Shown: positions 1 through 8,532 of the stretch, one piece after another
Numbering within the stretch: the stretch's first letter is position 1
Layout of the letters: the number at the start of each line of letters is the position of its first letter
From: Nonlabens sp. YIK11
Lineage (GTDB): Bacteria; Bacteroidota; Bacteroidia; Flavobacteriales; Flavobacteriaceae
Assembly (NCBI RefSeq): GCF_001413925.1
Contig: NZ_LBMJ01000001.1
Span: 1,838,001-1,902,000, forward strand
Direction of reading: 5' to 3'
Length of the DNA stretch: 64,000 nt
The notes under the pieces: model-generated
What the model was told of the DNA's origin: nothing
Seen by the model: the letters and a program-made list of their open reading frames with translations, nothing else
Database searches by the model: none
Translations under genes and position numbers: made by a program

Positions 1-1
1 T

Positions 2-2254
2 GATAATTTTAGGTTCACACCTACATCGGTCAAACAAACCGCAGGTCTGGAATCGGGTTGTTTCTTTCCTGTGGGCACTACGCCAGTCACCTTTACGGCT
101 ATAGACGACAATGGTGTGGAAACCAGCTGTAGTTTTAACGTTACGGTCCTGGACCAGGAAGCTCCACAATTTACAGTACGTAATATTTCGTTGTCGTTAG
201 AAAACACATCTTCAGTAAAAATTGCTCCTGATGACATTTTAGTTGATCCAGCATTTGACAACTGCGGTATCAAGGATATTTCCTTGAGTAAAGACACCTT
301 CTTTTGTACTGATACCGGCGATAACCCAGTCGAAATCACTGTCACTGATATTAACGGTAATGTTACTAGAGATGCAGCAATTGTAACGATAACGGGCAAC
401 GGTAGTTCTGGAGCTATCGATGATATTCCAGATGGAGACTATTGCGACAGCTTTACATTTCCAGCGATTACAGGAGTTGCTTTGTCTGGCAATGAAGCTT
501 TCTATTCACAAGTGGATGGCAACGGAATTAAATACAGCGCTGGTGACATCATCAATTTTGATGCAGCAGTAACCTATCCGGTGACGTATTATATCTATGA
601 CGATGCGCCCAGTACCAATGGCTGTAAAAATCAGGTATCGTTTGACGTAAATATATTGCCTACACCAATGTTAGATCCTGTGGCAGATGTGCTTGTTTGT
701 GAGACCTACGTTTTTCCAGAAATCAAAGGTGAAAAACTATCTGGAAATGAAGCCTACTATACTGAATCTGGTGGTAATGGTACTAAGTATAATTCGGGAG
801 AAACTATTCATATCGACAAGGCTTTAACCTATCCACTTACTTTTTACGTGTACGATGTGAATTCGGCGAACTGTTTTAGTGAACGCAACTTTGATTTGGA
901 TCTCACCGTTTGTGATGTTAAGGTTGAAGTAGAAGCTTCCACAACAGTTATTTGTGATAATGATATGGATGTTGTCACCATAACTGCCAAACCATTTGCA
1001 CCTGTAAGCGATAGTAATTATGTCTATGAATGGAGACAAGATGGAAATCTCAATGTAATTGCCACAACGCCGCAGATTGAAGTGTTGCCATTCACAAGCA
1101 CCACCTATCAAGTTACCGCTACAGATCCATCTAGTAGGGCAGCAGTTACCAGCGATAAGGCTTCCATTACCATTGTTGTGAATGAAGCGCCTATCGCGCC
1201 ATCTATTATTGATGTAGCACAGTGCGATGATCCAGAGAATGGAATAGGCATAGAATTTATAAACCTGAATGATTATGATGGTCAGGTGACCATGGGAATT
1301 GAAGATCTCGATATTACCTATCATTTAAATCAAAATGATGCTGATAATTCGCTGAATTCAATCTCCAATACACTGGAAATTACTACGGGCGAAAACGTGA
1401 TCTATGCACGATTAACCAATCCCAACACTGGTTGCTACAGCACAACGATCTTGACATTTGAACTCTTTAAGGCACCAGAACTGATCATCGACCCTACCTC
1501 TGTTTCTCTATGTGAGACAACTAATGGCGAGTTTTTATCTACGGTAATAAGAACCAATCTTTCCATTGAAGATTATGATTTTATCTGGACCGTAGAAACA
1601 GAATCAGGAACAGAGCTGCTTACAGATGCAACGGCGCAGTTGCAGGTCAATGAAGCTGGTGTCTATACCGTTGAAGCCATCAACAAAATGACAGGTTGCA
1701 CGGCCAAAGCTACCGCCACGGTAGACACCGTACTGAATCCTATTCAAGCTACAGCGAATGCAGAGTTGACTGCGGTGTTAAACAATCACGTCATCAATGT
1801 TGAGGTAGAAGCCACCATGGATCAAGAAACTACATATCAGGTCATGCTGGGCGATGGTTCATGGTATGATATGAATGAATTTAATGGCAGCTACACCTAT
1901 ACCTTTCGTGGTGTGGAAACCGGCAATGGTATTCAAACCATCCAGTTGCGAGATTCCAATGGATGTTGGACACAGACCCTAGAGGTGATTACATTGGGAA
2001 TTCCGCAATTTGTCACGCCTAATAATGATGGCTACAACGATACTTGGAACATTAAAGGTTTAGAGGTTCTGGATCAAGATTCAAAACTTTATGTTTTTGA
2101 TCGGTATGGAAAATTGCTGGCAGATCTTACTCTAGATCAACAAGGTTGGAATGGGGTATTTAATGGAGAGCCATTGCCTTCTACAGACTATTGGTACCGT
2201 CTGGAGCTGGAAGATGGTCGTACCGTTTCGGGACATTTTTCTTTAAAGCGATAG
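2..2254 (+). CDS. T9SS type B sorting-domain adhesin-like protein, 5' partial
   Basis: The reading frame is open to the left edge of the window, so the true start lies upstream; the first GTG (position 71) is unlikely to be the start. About 750 residues are visible. The first part looks like HYR/Ig-type beta-sandwich repeats (TPVTFTAIDDNG, NPVEITVTDINGN). Two related modules follow around residues 140-280, each with SGNEA(F/Y)Y followed by NG.KY. The C-terminus, from about residue 668, carries FVTPNNDGYND and ends in GHFSLKR. This is the classic gliding-motility-associated (CHU_C, type B) sorting domain that sends proteins through the type IX secretion system. It is probably a large surface adhesin or gliding-related protein. 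No enzymatic domain is seen in this part. The sorting-domain call is strong; the ligand is unknown. Confidence 0.88.
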   Translation, partial: DNFRFTPTSVKQTAGLESGCFFPVGTTPVTFTAIDDNGVETSCSFNVTVLDQEAPQFTVRNISLSLENTSSVKIAPDDILVDPAFDNCGIKDISLSKDTFFCTDTGDNPVEITVTDINGNVTRDAAIVTITGNGSSGAIDDIPDGDYCDSFTFPAITGVALSGNEAFYSQVDGNGIKYSAGDIINFDAAVTYPVTYYIYDDAPSTNGCKNQVSFDVNILPTPMLDPVADVLVCETYVFPEIKGEKLSGNEAYYTESGGNGTKYNSGETIHIDKALTYPLTFYVYDVNSANCFSERNFDLDLTVCDVKVEVEASTTVICDNDMDVVTITAKPFAPVSDSNYVYEWRQDGNLNVIATTPQIEVLPFTSTTYQVTATDPSSRAAVTSDKASITIVVNEAPIAPSIIDVAQCDDPENGIGIEFINLNDYDGQVTMGIEDLDITYHLNQNDADNSLNSISNTLEITTGENVIYARLTNPNTGCYSTTILTFELFKAPELIIDPTSVSLCETTNGEFLSTVIRTNLSIEDYDFIWTVETESGTELLTDATAQLQVNEAGVYTVEAINKMTGCTAKATATVDTVLNPIQATANAELTAVLNNHVINVEVEATMDQETTYQVMLGDGSWYDMNEFNGSYTYTFRGVETGNGIQTIQLRDSNGCWTQTLEVITLGIPQFVTPNNDGYNDTWNIKGLEVLDQDSKLYVFDRYGKLLADLTLDQQGWNGVFNGEPLPSTDYWYRLELEDGRTVSGHFSLKR

Positions 2255-2409
2255 CACATCTTCTGTAAGGTATGTTCTAATTCTTCTATTCTCATTTTCA
2301 AAATCGTAGGATCATATTTATTGATCGTTGGTGTTGCTTTTAGAATAAGTTAACAGCGTTTGAGGTTACAAAAAATATTAGATCTAGGATATTTGTGTAA
2401 AATGCATGT

Positions 2410-3267
2410 ATGAAAAATGTTAAGCTAACCGTTGCCCTAGTTGTGATAGGCATGGTGCTGGTCGCAGTTTTTGCCTATCTCATGGTTTCCCACCAAAAGC
2501 CGATGGCTGCATCTACCAACTATGAAATCGTAAAAACGTGGCCACTTCAAAGAGAGTTGGAAGAAATAAGCGGTATTACTTGGCTTACAGATAATACTAT
2601 TGCCTGTATCCAGGATGAAAACGGACTTATATACATCTATGACCTGGCGCAAGGTAGGGTTGTGGATCGTATAAATTTTGCTGGCGATGGCGATTATGAG
2701 GCTATTGCCGTGATGGATGATGATGCCTTTGTGATGCGTAGCGATGGTAGATTGTTTAAAGTAGCACGCTTTCGCGAAAGCGAACAAAAAACAACCACCT
2801 ATTTTCAAACCAATTTTACGCATAAAGATGACATGGAATCGCTGGCACTTAATGCTAACGGCGATTTGCTTCTCACCATTCCTAAACAAACAAATAATAC
2901 AGAAGACAGAAAAGGAATCTATGAAATCGACCCACAAACAAAATTGACTTCATCCAGTCCTACTATTGAAATAAAGATCAACGACAGCCTGTTTAGTAAA
3001 AATGAGCAGCGAGCGGTTCGAACGAGATTTAGTCCTTCAGATATGGCAGTTCACCCGCAAACTGGTGATTTTTATTTGCTGGAAGGTGTTCACCCTAAAC
3101 TGGTCGTGCTGGATCAAAAAGGATTGGTCAAGGACATCATATTCTTGGATAGTAAGAATTTTGCTCAGCCTGAAGGAATCGCTATTAGTCCAACAGGTAG
3201 AATTTATATTGCCAATGAGGGAAACGCGGGTATCGCTACCATTCATGAAGTGATTATAAAGCTGTAA
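2410..3267 (+). CDS. SdiA-regulated-type beta-propeller protein (copy 1)
   Basis: This 285-residue protein has an N-terminal hydrophobic segment (about residues 5-26), a signal anchor or signal peptide, followed by a repetitive beta-rich domain. Motifs EISGITWL, CIQDENG, GDYEAIAV, FSPSDMAVHP and QPEGIAISP match the SdiA-regulated / YjiK family, a propeller-like exported domain of unknown function. It is closely related to the protein at 3911-4777, with the same motif order, so the two are paralogues. A CGCTTTCGCGAAAGCG palindrome lies in frame at 2767-2782 and encodes RFRES. The start is an ATG about 20 codons before the hydrophobic core ends. The family call is good; function is unknown. Confidence 0.8.
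   Translation: MKNVKLTVALVVIGMVLVAVFAYLMVSHQKPMAASTNYEIVKTWPLQRELEEISGITWLTDNTIACIQDENGLIYIYDLAQGRVVDRINFAGDGDYEAIAVMDDDAFVMRSDGRLFKVARFRESEQKTTTYFQTNFTHKDDMESLALNANGDLLLTIPKQTNNTEDRKGIYEIDPQTKLTSSSPTIEIKINDSLFSKNEQRAVRTRFSPSDMAVHPQTGDFYLLEGVHPKLVVLDQKGLVKDIIFLDSKNFAQPEGIAISPTGRIYIANEGNAGIATIHEVIIKL
2767..2782. repeat. CGCTTTCGCGAAAGCG palindrome, in gene (RFRES)
   Basis: Exact copy inside SdiA-regulated-type copy 1; read in the frame that gives RFRES after VA. Confidence 0.95.
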
Positions 3268-3349
3268 AACAAGTTACTATAATACAATGGATTAGGCTTC
3301 TAATGTAAAATTAAGGTTAACTAAATGTATAATTAACGTTTATAATTAT

Positions 3350-3357
3350 TATATTTG
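3350..3357 (+). promoter_or_regulatory. Candidate flavobacterial -7 promoter element
   Basis: TATATTTG matches the Bacteroidota -7 consensus TAnnTTTG and ends 17 bases before the ATG of the small gene at 3375. No clear -33 TTG box is visible, so the call rests on the -7 match and its position. Confidence 0.5.
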
Positions 3358-3374
3358 GGTCTAAAATTTTTATT

Positions 3375-3503
3375 ATGAGACCTTACAGAACGCAAGTTGT
3401 GAAGAGAGAAGGAAGAGTCTCTCGAATTGAAAGTCTATTTGCAAACTTGAGAGCTTACGGTGAAAAATGCCGTGCGTTTTATCAGTTTGCGACGACTACG
3501 TAA
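3375..3503 (+). CDS. Small 42-residue basic protein, unknown
   Basis: The ORF runs ATG to TAA with 42 codons. It begins MRPYRTQVVKREGRVSRIES, contains FANLRAYGEKCRAF and ends FATTT. It is Arg/Lys-rich with one cysteine and no signal peptide or membrane segment. A TATATTTG -7 box lies just upstream and a very strong Rho-independent terminator starts 20 bases after the stop, so this is a self-contained transcription unit of about 200 nt. That packaging is the main evidence that it is real. It could be a small protein, a leader peptide, or the coding part of a dual-function small RNA. No family is recognised. Confidence 0.55.
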   Translation: MRPYRTQVVKREGRVSRIESLFANLRAYGEKCRAFYQFATTT

Positions 3504-3523
3504 ACTTTTTGAAGTTTAGAATG

Positions 3524-3565
3524 GCGAGCCTGCTAGTGATTCACTAGCAGGCTCGCATTTTTTTT
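3524..3565 (+). terminator. Strong Rho-independent terminator
   Basis: A perfect 16-bp inverted repeat (arms 3524-3539 and 3541-3556) is followed by A and eight T residues (3558-3565). The T-tract is on the plus strand only, so it terminates the 42-residue small gene, not the opposing gene at 3594-3746. Confidence 0.9.
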
Positions 3566-3593
3566 AGGTCGTATCAAAAAGATATGGATCGCC

Positions 3594-3746
3594 TTATTCC
3601 TTTTGAGAATTCAAGGCTTTTTGGAGATCCTTGAGGCGTTGTGCTCGAGCTTCCTTTTCGGTGCGCAATTTGTTTTTCTTGCGCTCCATAAGTTTGGAAT
3701 GCTTGCTCTTATTTTTTGTGTTTTTCTGCTTTCCAGATTTGGCCAT
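3594..3746 (-). CDS. Small lysine-rich protein, 50 residues
   Basis: The reverse strand reads ATG (3746-3744) to TAA (3596-3594). The protein starts MAKSGKQKNTKNKSKHSK and continues with ERKKNKLRTEKEARAQRL, ending LNSQKE. It is extremely basic at the N-terminus and then predicted helical or coiled-coil. There is no signal peptide. Such composition suits an RNA- or ribosome-associated small protein, but no family is recognised. It faces the terminator of the preceding small gene. Confidence rests on a clean start and stop and protein-like composition. Confidence 0.55.
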   Translation of the reverse strand: MAKSGKQKNTKNKSKHSKLMERKKNKLRTEKEARAQRLKDLQKALNSQKE

Positions 3747-3910
3747 GGTTCAAAGATACCCATTTATGGAAATGCTCGATGCGTAGAAGCTATGCCGGGC
3801 AACTATCAAAATGGAGCACAGTAACGATAGAAATGATTAACAAAGACCTGCTATATTTTAGGCTTACTTTTTGAGACCTAGACCATGCAATATTGCAATT
3901 TTGTACTCCT

Positions 3911-4777
3911 ATGAAAACGATCAAATATACTCTGGCGGTAACCGTGGTGTTATCACTTATCATCGCGCTTCTTGCGTTTCAAGGCTTGAAGACCGACGAT
4001 GAGCCAAAGCAGAAAAAAGCACCTACTGACTATACCATTGTTCAAAAATGGGAAATGCCCAAATACCTAAAAGAAATAAGTGGTATCGCTTGGCTTCCAG
4101 ATGGTAAAATGGCTTGCGTGCAGGATGAAGAAGGAGAAATTTTCATTTACGATCTTGAAAGCAATAAAATTCTTCAAAATATTCATTTCGCTGATTCTGG
4201 TGATTATGAAGGTATCGCCGTGCATAATGGTACAGCTTATGTAATGCGCAGCGATGGAAAGATCTTTGAGGTAGCACGCTTTCGCGAAAGCGGAAAAGCT
4301 AAAACCATCAGTTACAAAACGGAGTTCTCTTCCAAAAACAACATGGAAACACTTGCCATAAGTCGCGATGGATCCTACCTGATCACAGCTCCCAAGGATC
4401 GCGATAAGGTGGATGAATTCAAGGGATTATATAAAATTGATCTGGAGTCAAGACTGGTGGACGCGGTTCCTACCGTGAGTATCAATATGGAAGATGATGC
4501 CTTTGAGGATTACCTTGAAAAGAAGGTCTACAAAACATTTAGCCCATCAGATGCTGCTGTGCATCCTTTAACTGGTGAGTATTATGTGTTGGAAGGAATT
4601 GATCCCAAACTGGTGATTTTAGAAAAGGATGGCACCATCAAAAGGGTGATCGAACTGGATGAAGACGATTTTGCACAGCCAGAAGGAATCACATTTAGTA
4701 AAGAAGGCATCTTGTTTATTTCTAATGAAGCCAGCAAAAAGAACAAAGCTAATATTCTACAGGTAAAGCTGAATTAA
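3911..4777 (+). CDS. SdiA-regulated-type beta-propeller protein (copy 2)
   Basis: This is a paralogue of the protein at 2410-3267. The ATG at 3911 (MKTIKYTLAV) is preferred over an in-frame TTG at 3893 because it directly precedes the hydrophobic export segment (residues about 5-24). The 288-residue protein carries EISGIAWL, CVQDEEGEI, GDYEGIAV, FSPSDAAVHP and QPEGITFS, in the same order as copy 1. A palindrome (4277-4292) encodes RFRES at exactly the same place in the protein, after VA. Likely an exported or membrane-anchored propeller-like protein; substrate unknown. The two genes are split by a pair of tiny ORFs, so the duplication is not a simple recent tandem. Confidence 0.8.
   Translation: MKTIKYTLAVTVVLSLIIALLAFQGLKTDDEPKQKKAPTDYTIVQKWEMPKYLKEISGIAWLPDGKMACVQDEEGEIFIYDLESNKILQNIHFADSGDYEGIAVHNGTAYVMRSDGKIFEVARFRESGKAKTISYKTEFSSKNNMETLAISRDGSYLITAPKDRDKVDEFKGLYKIDLESRLVDAVPTVSINMEDDAFEDYLEKKVYKTFSPSDAAVHPLTGEYYVLEGIDPKLVILEKDGTIKRVIELDEDDFAQPEGITFSKEGILFISNEASKKNKANILQVKLN
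4277..4292. repeat. CGCTTTCGCGAAAGCG palindrome, in gene (RFRES)
   Basis: Exact copy at the homologous position of SdiA-regulated-type copy 2, same frame and same preceding residues (VA). Confidence 0.95.
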
Positions 4778-4807
4778 AAGCCTTGTTGAGTTCAATGACT
4801 AAAGCAG

Positions 4808-4930
4808 CTATTTAGACCTTGAGGTTGTCTTGTTGCCTTTACCAGCTTTCTTTTTCTTTCTATCGCGATACCAGCGATAACCTTTCCATCCTAGTTTCCC
4901 TAGGGTAATAATTTTAAAAATCTTTTTCAT
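4808..4930 (-). CDS. Small basic protein, 40 residues
   Basis: The reverse strand reads ATG (4930-4928) to TAG (4810-4808). The protein begins MKKIFKIITLGKLGWKGYRW and ends in a Lys/Arg-rich tail (DRKKKKAGKGNK). The N-terminal half is amphipathic or hydrophobic with aromatic residues, suggesting membrane association. It begins 20 bases downstream of the DUF421 gene on the same strand and is probably co-transcribed with it. Function unknown. Confidence 0.5.
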   Translation of the reverse strand: MKKIFKIITLGKLGWKGYRWYRDRKKKKAGKGNKTTSRSK

Positions 4931-4950
4931 AACTATTTTTTTAAATGGGT

Positions 4951-5502
4951 TTAAACTTTTTCTTTTTTCACGTCCAGAAAGTCCAATAACCTGGGTTCTA
5001 ACGTCTCATCAACCTTACCGTGTAGAACGCTCACGTCACCAGTACTTTCAAAAACCACGGCTTTCACTTCTTCAAACTTCAAGACATTGGCCTCACGCAG
5101 TTTTGCAATCAATTCTGATCTGTGCAGATTGGTTTTGGCGAGGTTTTCTTCAATGATTTTACCATTTTTCATCAACAGAATGGGCGCATTGGTCGCAGTT
5201 TTTCTAAACCAGCCCGCATAGCGCTGTAACAAGGCAAACACCACCTGGAACAGAACGATAGCTACTAGAGCAACGGCACCATTACCTATGGAAGTCTTAG
5301 GATCCAGCGATACGGAAGCCAAAATACTACCTATGGCAATCGTAGTGGCAAAATCAAAACTGGTCATTTTTGAAAAAGTACGCAGGCCGGCAACGCGAGT
5401 GATTAAAATAAGCACTAGAAATATTATGACAACGCTTATTACAATAATGGCAGAGGCCGTTAGGTCTAGATACAACCACTCTTTGATATTAGAAATATTC
5501 AT
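4951..5502 (-). CDS. DUF421 / YetF-family membrane protein
   Basis: The 183-residue protein has two or three N-terminal transmembrane segments (about 15-37, 45-62 and 70-92) followed by a soluble domain. Motifs RVAGLRTFSKMTSFDFATTIAIGS and APILLMKNGKIIEENL are diagnostic of the YetF/DUF421 family (PF04239), whose soluble domain is thought to sit in the cytoplasm. The usual length in the family is 150-230 residues, so it is complete. It is followed by a 40-residue basic protein and diverges from the PAP2 gene upstream. The molecular role of the family is not established. Confidence 0.88.
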   Translation of the reverse strand: MNISNIKEWLYLDLTASAIIVISVVIIFLVLILITRVAGLRTFSKMTSFDFATTIAIGSILASVSLDPKTSIGNGAVALVAIVLFQVVFALLQRYAGWFRKTATNAPILLMKNGKIIEENLAKTNLHRSELIAKLREANVLKFEEVKAVVFESTGDVSVLHGKVDETLEPRLLDFLDVKKEKV

Positions 5503-5713
5503 GATTCTTAGATTAGAAAAGATAGAAGTACCATTTTGTCCATGGCCAATTTCCGATTAATAGTGATGTGGACCTCTTAATTATTATGTAAGATTTTTCG
5601 AACAAGGTGTTGATGTTCTAGATATCTCAATTGGAGCCTTAAACTTTGCGATTATGATCAGGCTTGTGAAAAGTTTACAAAACGGTTGCTGTTATAAGTG
5701 CTAATTTTATCGA

Positions 5714-6460
5714 TTGCAAAATCAAGCTTTGGTGCAAAAACAATTACTAGCCTTATTACGATACCTCAAAAATTTTCTATCACGTACGATGGAAAAGTAT
5801 GACGGTCGTTTGGCTTACATCATCACGGCTGTTGTGGCAAGCATTGTATTTGTGGGCGGCGTCAAGCTCTTCATCAAATTGACCGAAGTCCTGAAGACCG
5901 AATATCTGGCGTCTTATGACAGTTCCATTTCAAATTATGTGCAACAATATCGCACAGCCTCATTGACTGATTATTTCGTTTTTGTAACCGATGTAGGCGA
6001 CACTTTAGGTTACCTCATCATGTTCACCTTTTGTACGCTCTTGTTTTATATTCTTTTCAAAAGCTGGAAATATGTAGCGCAATTTGCGTTGATCATGATC
6101 CTGGCCTTGAGTTCTAATTTGATTTTAAAACAGGCCATCAACCGGGCAAGACCAGATGCAGAACATCTCGTTATGGTAGAAACCTTGAGCTATCCCAGCG
6201 GTCACGCCATGATGGCGATGGCATTTTATGGTCTGCTCATCTATTTCGTCACGCAGTTTGGCATCAGTAAATACTGGAAAACACTATTGATCATTTTATT
6301 GGTGACTCTTATTTTGAGCATTGGAACCAGCAGGATTTACTTAGGTGTGCATTATCCTTCAGACGTTGCTGGTGGTTTTATTGCAGGCTTTATTTGGGTA
6401 GTGTTCTGTATCATGATCTTCAACTTGATCAAAATATTCAAGCGAGATCCATCGACCTGA
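5714..6460 (+). CDS. PAP2-superfamily membrane phosphatase
   Basis: An integral membrane lipid-phosphatase-type protein with the three PAP2 active-site motifs: K-Q-A-I-N-R-A-R-P, Y-P-S-G-H, and SRIYLGVHYPSD with the catalytic His. Hydrophobic segments precede and separate these motifs, as expected for a six-helix PAP2 fold. Likely substrates are undecaprenyl pyrophosphate, phosphatidylglycerol phosphate or similar, which the sequence cannot resolve. The start is uncertain: TTG at 5714 gives 248 residues, GTG at 5732 is possible, and ATG at 5789 (MEKYDGRLAY) gives 223 residues and directly precedes the first membrane helix, so 5789 may be the true start. Confidence 0.88.
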   Translation: MQNQALVQKQLLALLRYLKNFLSRTMEKYDGRLAYIITAVVASIVFVGGVKLFIKLTEVLKTEYLASYDSSISNYVQQYRTASLTDYFVFVTDVGDTLGYLIMFTFCTLLFYILFKSWKYVAQFALIMILALSSNLILKQAINRARPDAEHLVMVETLSYPSGHAMMAMAFYGLLIYFVTQFGISKYWKTLLIILLVTLILSIGTSRIYLGVHYPSDVAGGFIAGFIWVVFCIMIFNLIKIFKRDPST

Positions 6461-6498
6461 TCAATGATAAGATGCTAGATCTTAATTTTTAAGTAGTT

Positions 6499-6514
6499 CG
6501 CTTTCGCGAAAGCG
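6499..6514. repeat. CGCTTTCGCGAAAGCG palindrome, intergenic
   Basis: Exact 16-bp copy between the PAP2 and FAD-binding genes. Confidence 0.95.
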
Positions 6515-6643
6515 AATACATCCTCTAGCTTTCCATTGCCCATAAGCTGATAGTTATCATACATCTTATTGCAAATGATCTAGTACGCTCGATTTAAGAG
6601 AACGTAAAGAACATTTAGGCGCATCTAGGCCGTTCTTTGCAGC

Positions 6644-8365
6644 ATGGGAGAAACCAAGTTTTTAGCTATTGTAGGTTGTGGTGCGCGAGGATTACATGCT
6701 TTGGAACGATTCTTTATCACGTTGTCTGATCGCGTATCGTCACAATTAGTAGAAAATTACAAAGTCGTACTTTTTGAAACACGTGAGAACCTAGGTACTG
6801 GTCTAGCTTGGGATCCAGATCAAACCAGCGTGAACTGGAGTAACATTTCTGACCGTGCTTTGGAACCTTTTGCGGGTAGGCCGGCGTTCAATCTAAAAGA
6901 TGTGCATTTCCCTTCATTTCCCAGTTATCTGGAATGGCTGGAAGAGGTGATGGGCGTGACCATCAATGATGAAAAGGATTCTTTCTCCAAACGTAAGGTG
7001 ACCGGTGCCTATCTTATCCAGCGCGCGCAATCCATCGTGGAGCCGTTGCAAAGTCTAGGTTTGCTGGAAGTAAAAAGAGAACGAGTGGTCAAGCTTACCC
7101 ATCAAGAAAATGTTTTTACTCTCGATACTAAGCAAGGCAATGCCTATCATTTCAAGAAAGTGCTTCTTGCCTTGGGACATTTAAAAACCACTATTTCTAA
7201 GGAAAATCAGAGGTTCATTGAGCATGCTAAAAAAGATGCATTGCATTTTAGCAATGACCCGTATAGCAATGAAGCTGCGGCGATTTATGCTTCTTCTAAG
7301 AAGATCTTGGTTAAAGGTTTGGGTCTCGCCATGATTGATGTGGTGCGGATGATCACTGAAGATGATAACGCTGGATTTGAGAAAAATGACCACAATATCT
7401 TCCTGAATTATACTGGCAACAAGAACGTTCAAATCGTTCCCTACTCACTAGACGGACTTGCCATGGTACCGAAACCAGTGGGAAAACATATTGATGACAA
7501 TTTTGATCCCATCAAGGCTGGAAAGGCAGAAATGTTGGATCAACTCAAGACAGATATCAAAAATGGAGAAGTCCAGGATGTTGATGATATTTTGTACCCA
7601 ATAGCTGGTGTCGTCATGAATGTCTATAATCGTTTTGATCAACCTTACGGCAGATCATCCTTGAGCGATCCAGAAGGAAAAGACCTCATTGTCAAATGGC
7701 TCAAGGACCAAACCACCAAAAATGAGCATATCATTGATACCGATATGTTCATTGTAGATTACATGAAGCTAACCTGTCAAATGTCTCATGGTAACACACC
7801 GTTTTCCCTAGATTATACTATTGGACAAGTGTGGAGAGAGCTGCAAATAGACATGTATTATCTATACACATATCAATTATTGCCACCGGCATTGGTAGCC
7901 AGGTTCATCGAGATCAATGAGATGGCAAAACGTTATAGCTTTGGGCCACCGGTAGAAAGTATACTGCAACTCATAGCTCTTCATGATGCTCGTGTCTTGA
8001 ATTTAGATTTTGTGAATCAGCCAGAGATCGAACTGGTTGATGAAGGTTTCAAAATACGTAAGAATGATAAAGAGATCGTTTGTGATGCCTTAATAGACAG
8101 TGTTTTGGATAAACCCAATCTTTCCAAAATCATTGATCCATTAATTGAATCTCTAGTTTCTAAATCAATGACGCAGCAGTTTGAAGAGAACTTAGGTATC
8201 ACGGTTTCAGAAAGCGCAAATCATTTGCTGGGCTCTGTAACTATAGAAGGCTTGCATCATGTAGGCCGCAATACCAAAGGATCTGAACATGGAGTAGACG
8301 CACTGCTGGAATGTTTTGATACTCAAAAAATGCAAGTGGTGATAGATGAAATCCTCTTGGACTAA
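6644..8365 (+). CDS. FAD/NAD(P)-binding protein (PF13454-like)
   Basis: The 573-residue protein starts at an ATG and opens with a Rossmann fingerprint (FLAIVGCGARG, residues 6-16), then LFETRENLGTGLAWDP. That pattern matches the FAD-NAD(P)-binding domain family seen in HI0933/adrogamide-type oxidoreductase-like proteins (PF13454). There is no signal peptide, so it is probably cytoplasmic. The family usually has 450-650 residues, so this is full length. Substrate unknown. It stands alone between the PAP2 gene and the caspase locus, with a palindrome in its upstream region. Confidence 0.75.
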   Translation: MGETKFLAIVGCGARGLHALERFFITLSDRVSSQLVENYKVVLFETRENLGTGLAWDPDQTSVNWSNISDRALEPFAGRPAFNLKDVHFPSFPSYLEWLEEVMGVTINDEKDSFSKRKVTGAYLIQRAQSIVEPLQSLGLLEVKRERVVKLTHQENVFTLDTKQGNAYHFKKVLLALGHLKTTISKENQRFIEHAKKDALHFSNDPYSNEAAAIYASSKKILVKGLGLAMIDVVRMITEDDNAGFEKNDHNIFLNYTGNKNVQIVPYSLDGLAMVPKPVGKHIDDNFDPIKAGKAEMLDQLKTDIKNGEVQDVDDILYPIAGVVMNVYNRFDQPYGRSSLSDPEGKDLIVKWLKDQTTKNEHIIDTDMFIVDYMKLTCQMSHGNTPFSLDYTIGQVWRELQIDMYYLYTYQLLPPALVARFIEINEMAKRYSFGPPVESILQLIALHDARVLNLDFVNQPEIELVDEGFKIRKNDKEIVCDALIDSVLDKPNLSKIIDPLIESLVSKSMTQQFEENLGITVSESANHLLGSVTIEGLHHVGRNTKGSEHGVDALLECFDTQKMQVVIDEILLD

Positions 8366-8532
8366 AGTTGTTATTAGGTTTAAGAATCTTTCAATAACTA
8401 CTTTTCCATTAACATACATACGCTCTATAAAGCGATTGCCAGTTGAATCGCATTCGCGTATTCTTTCAAACTCCTTAACAAATTTTTATAACTAGCTGAT
8501 TTGTATTAATTTGCTAAGGAAACTTGTGCGTC

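Noticed and set aside
824..1324. Minus-strand ORF of 166 codons opposite the T9SS adhesin
   Set aside because: Low-complexity, cysteine- and isoleucine-rich shadow of a clearly coding plus-strand frame.
6471..6490. Hairpin AAGAT-GCTAG-ATCTT after the PAP2 gene as a terminator
   Set aside because: Only a 5-bp stem with weak pairing; not strong enough to list.
8441..8463. GAATCGCATTCGCGTATTC as a further palindrome copy
   Set aside because: Only a short central part matches; too diverged to claim.
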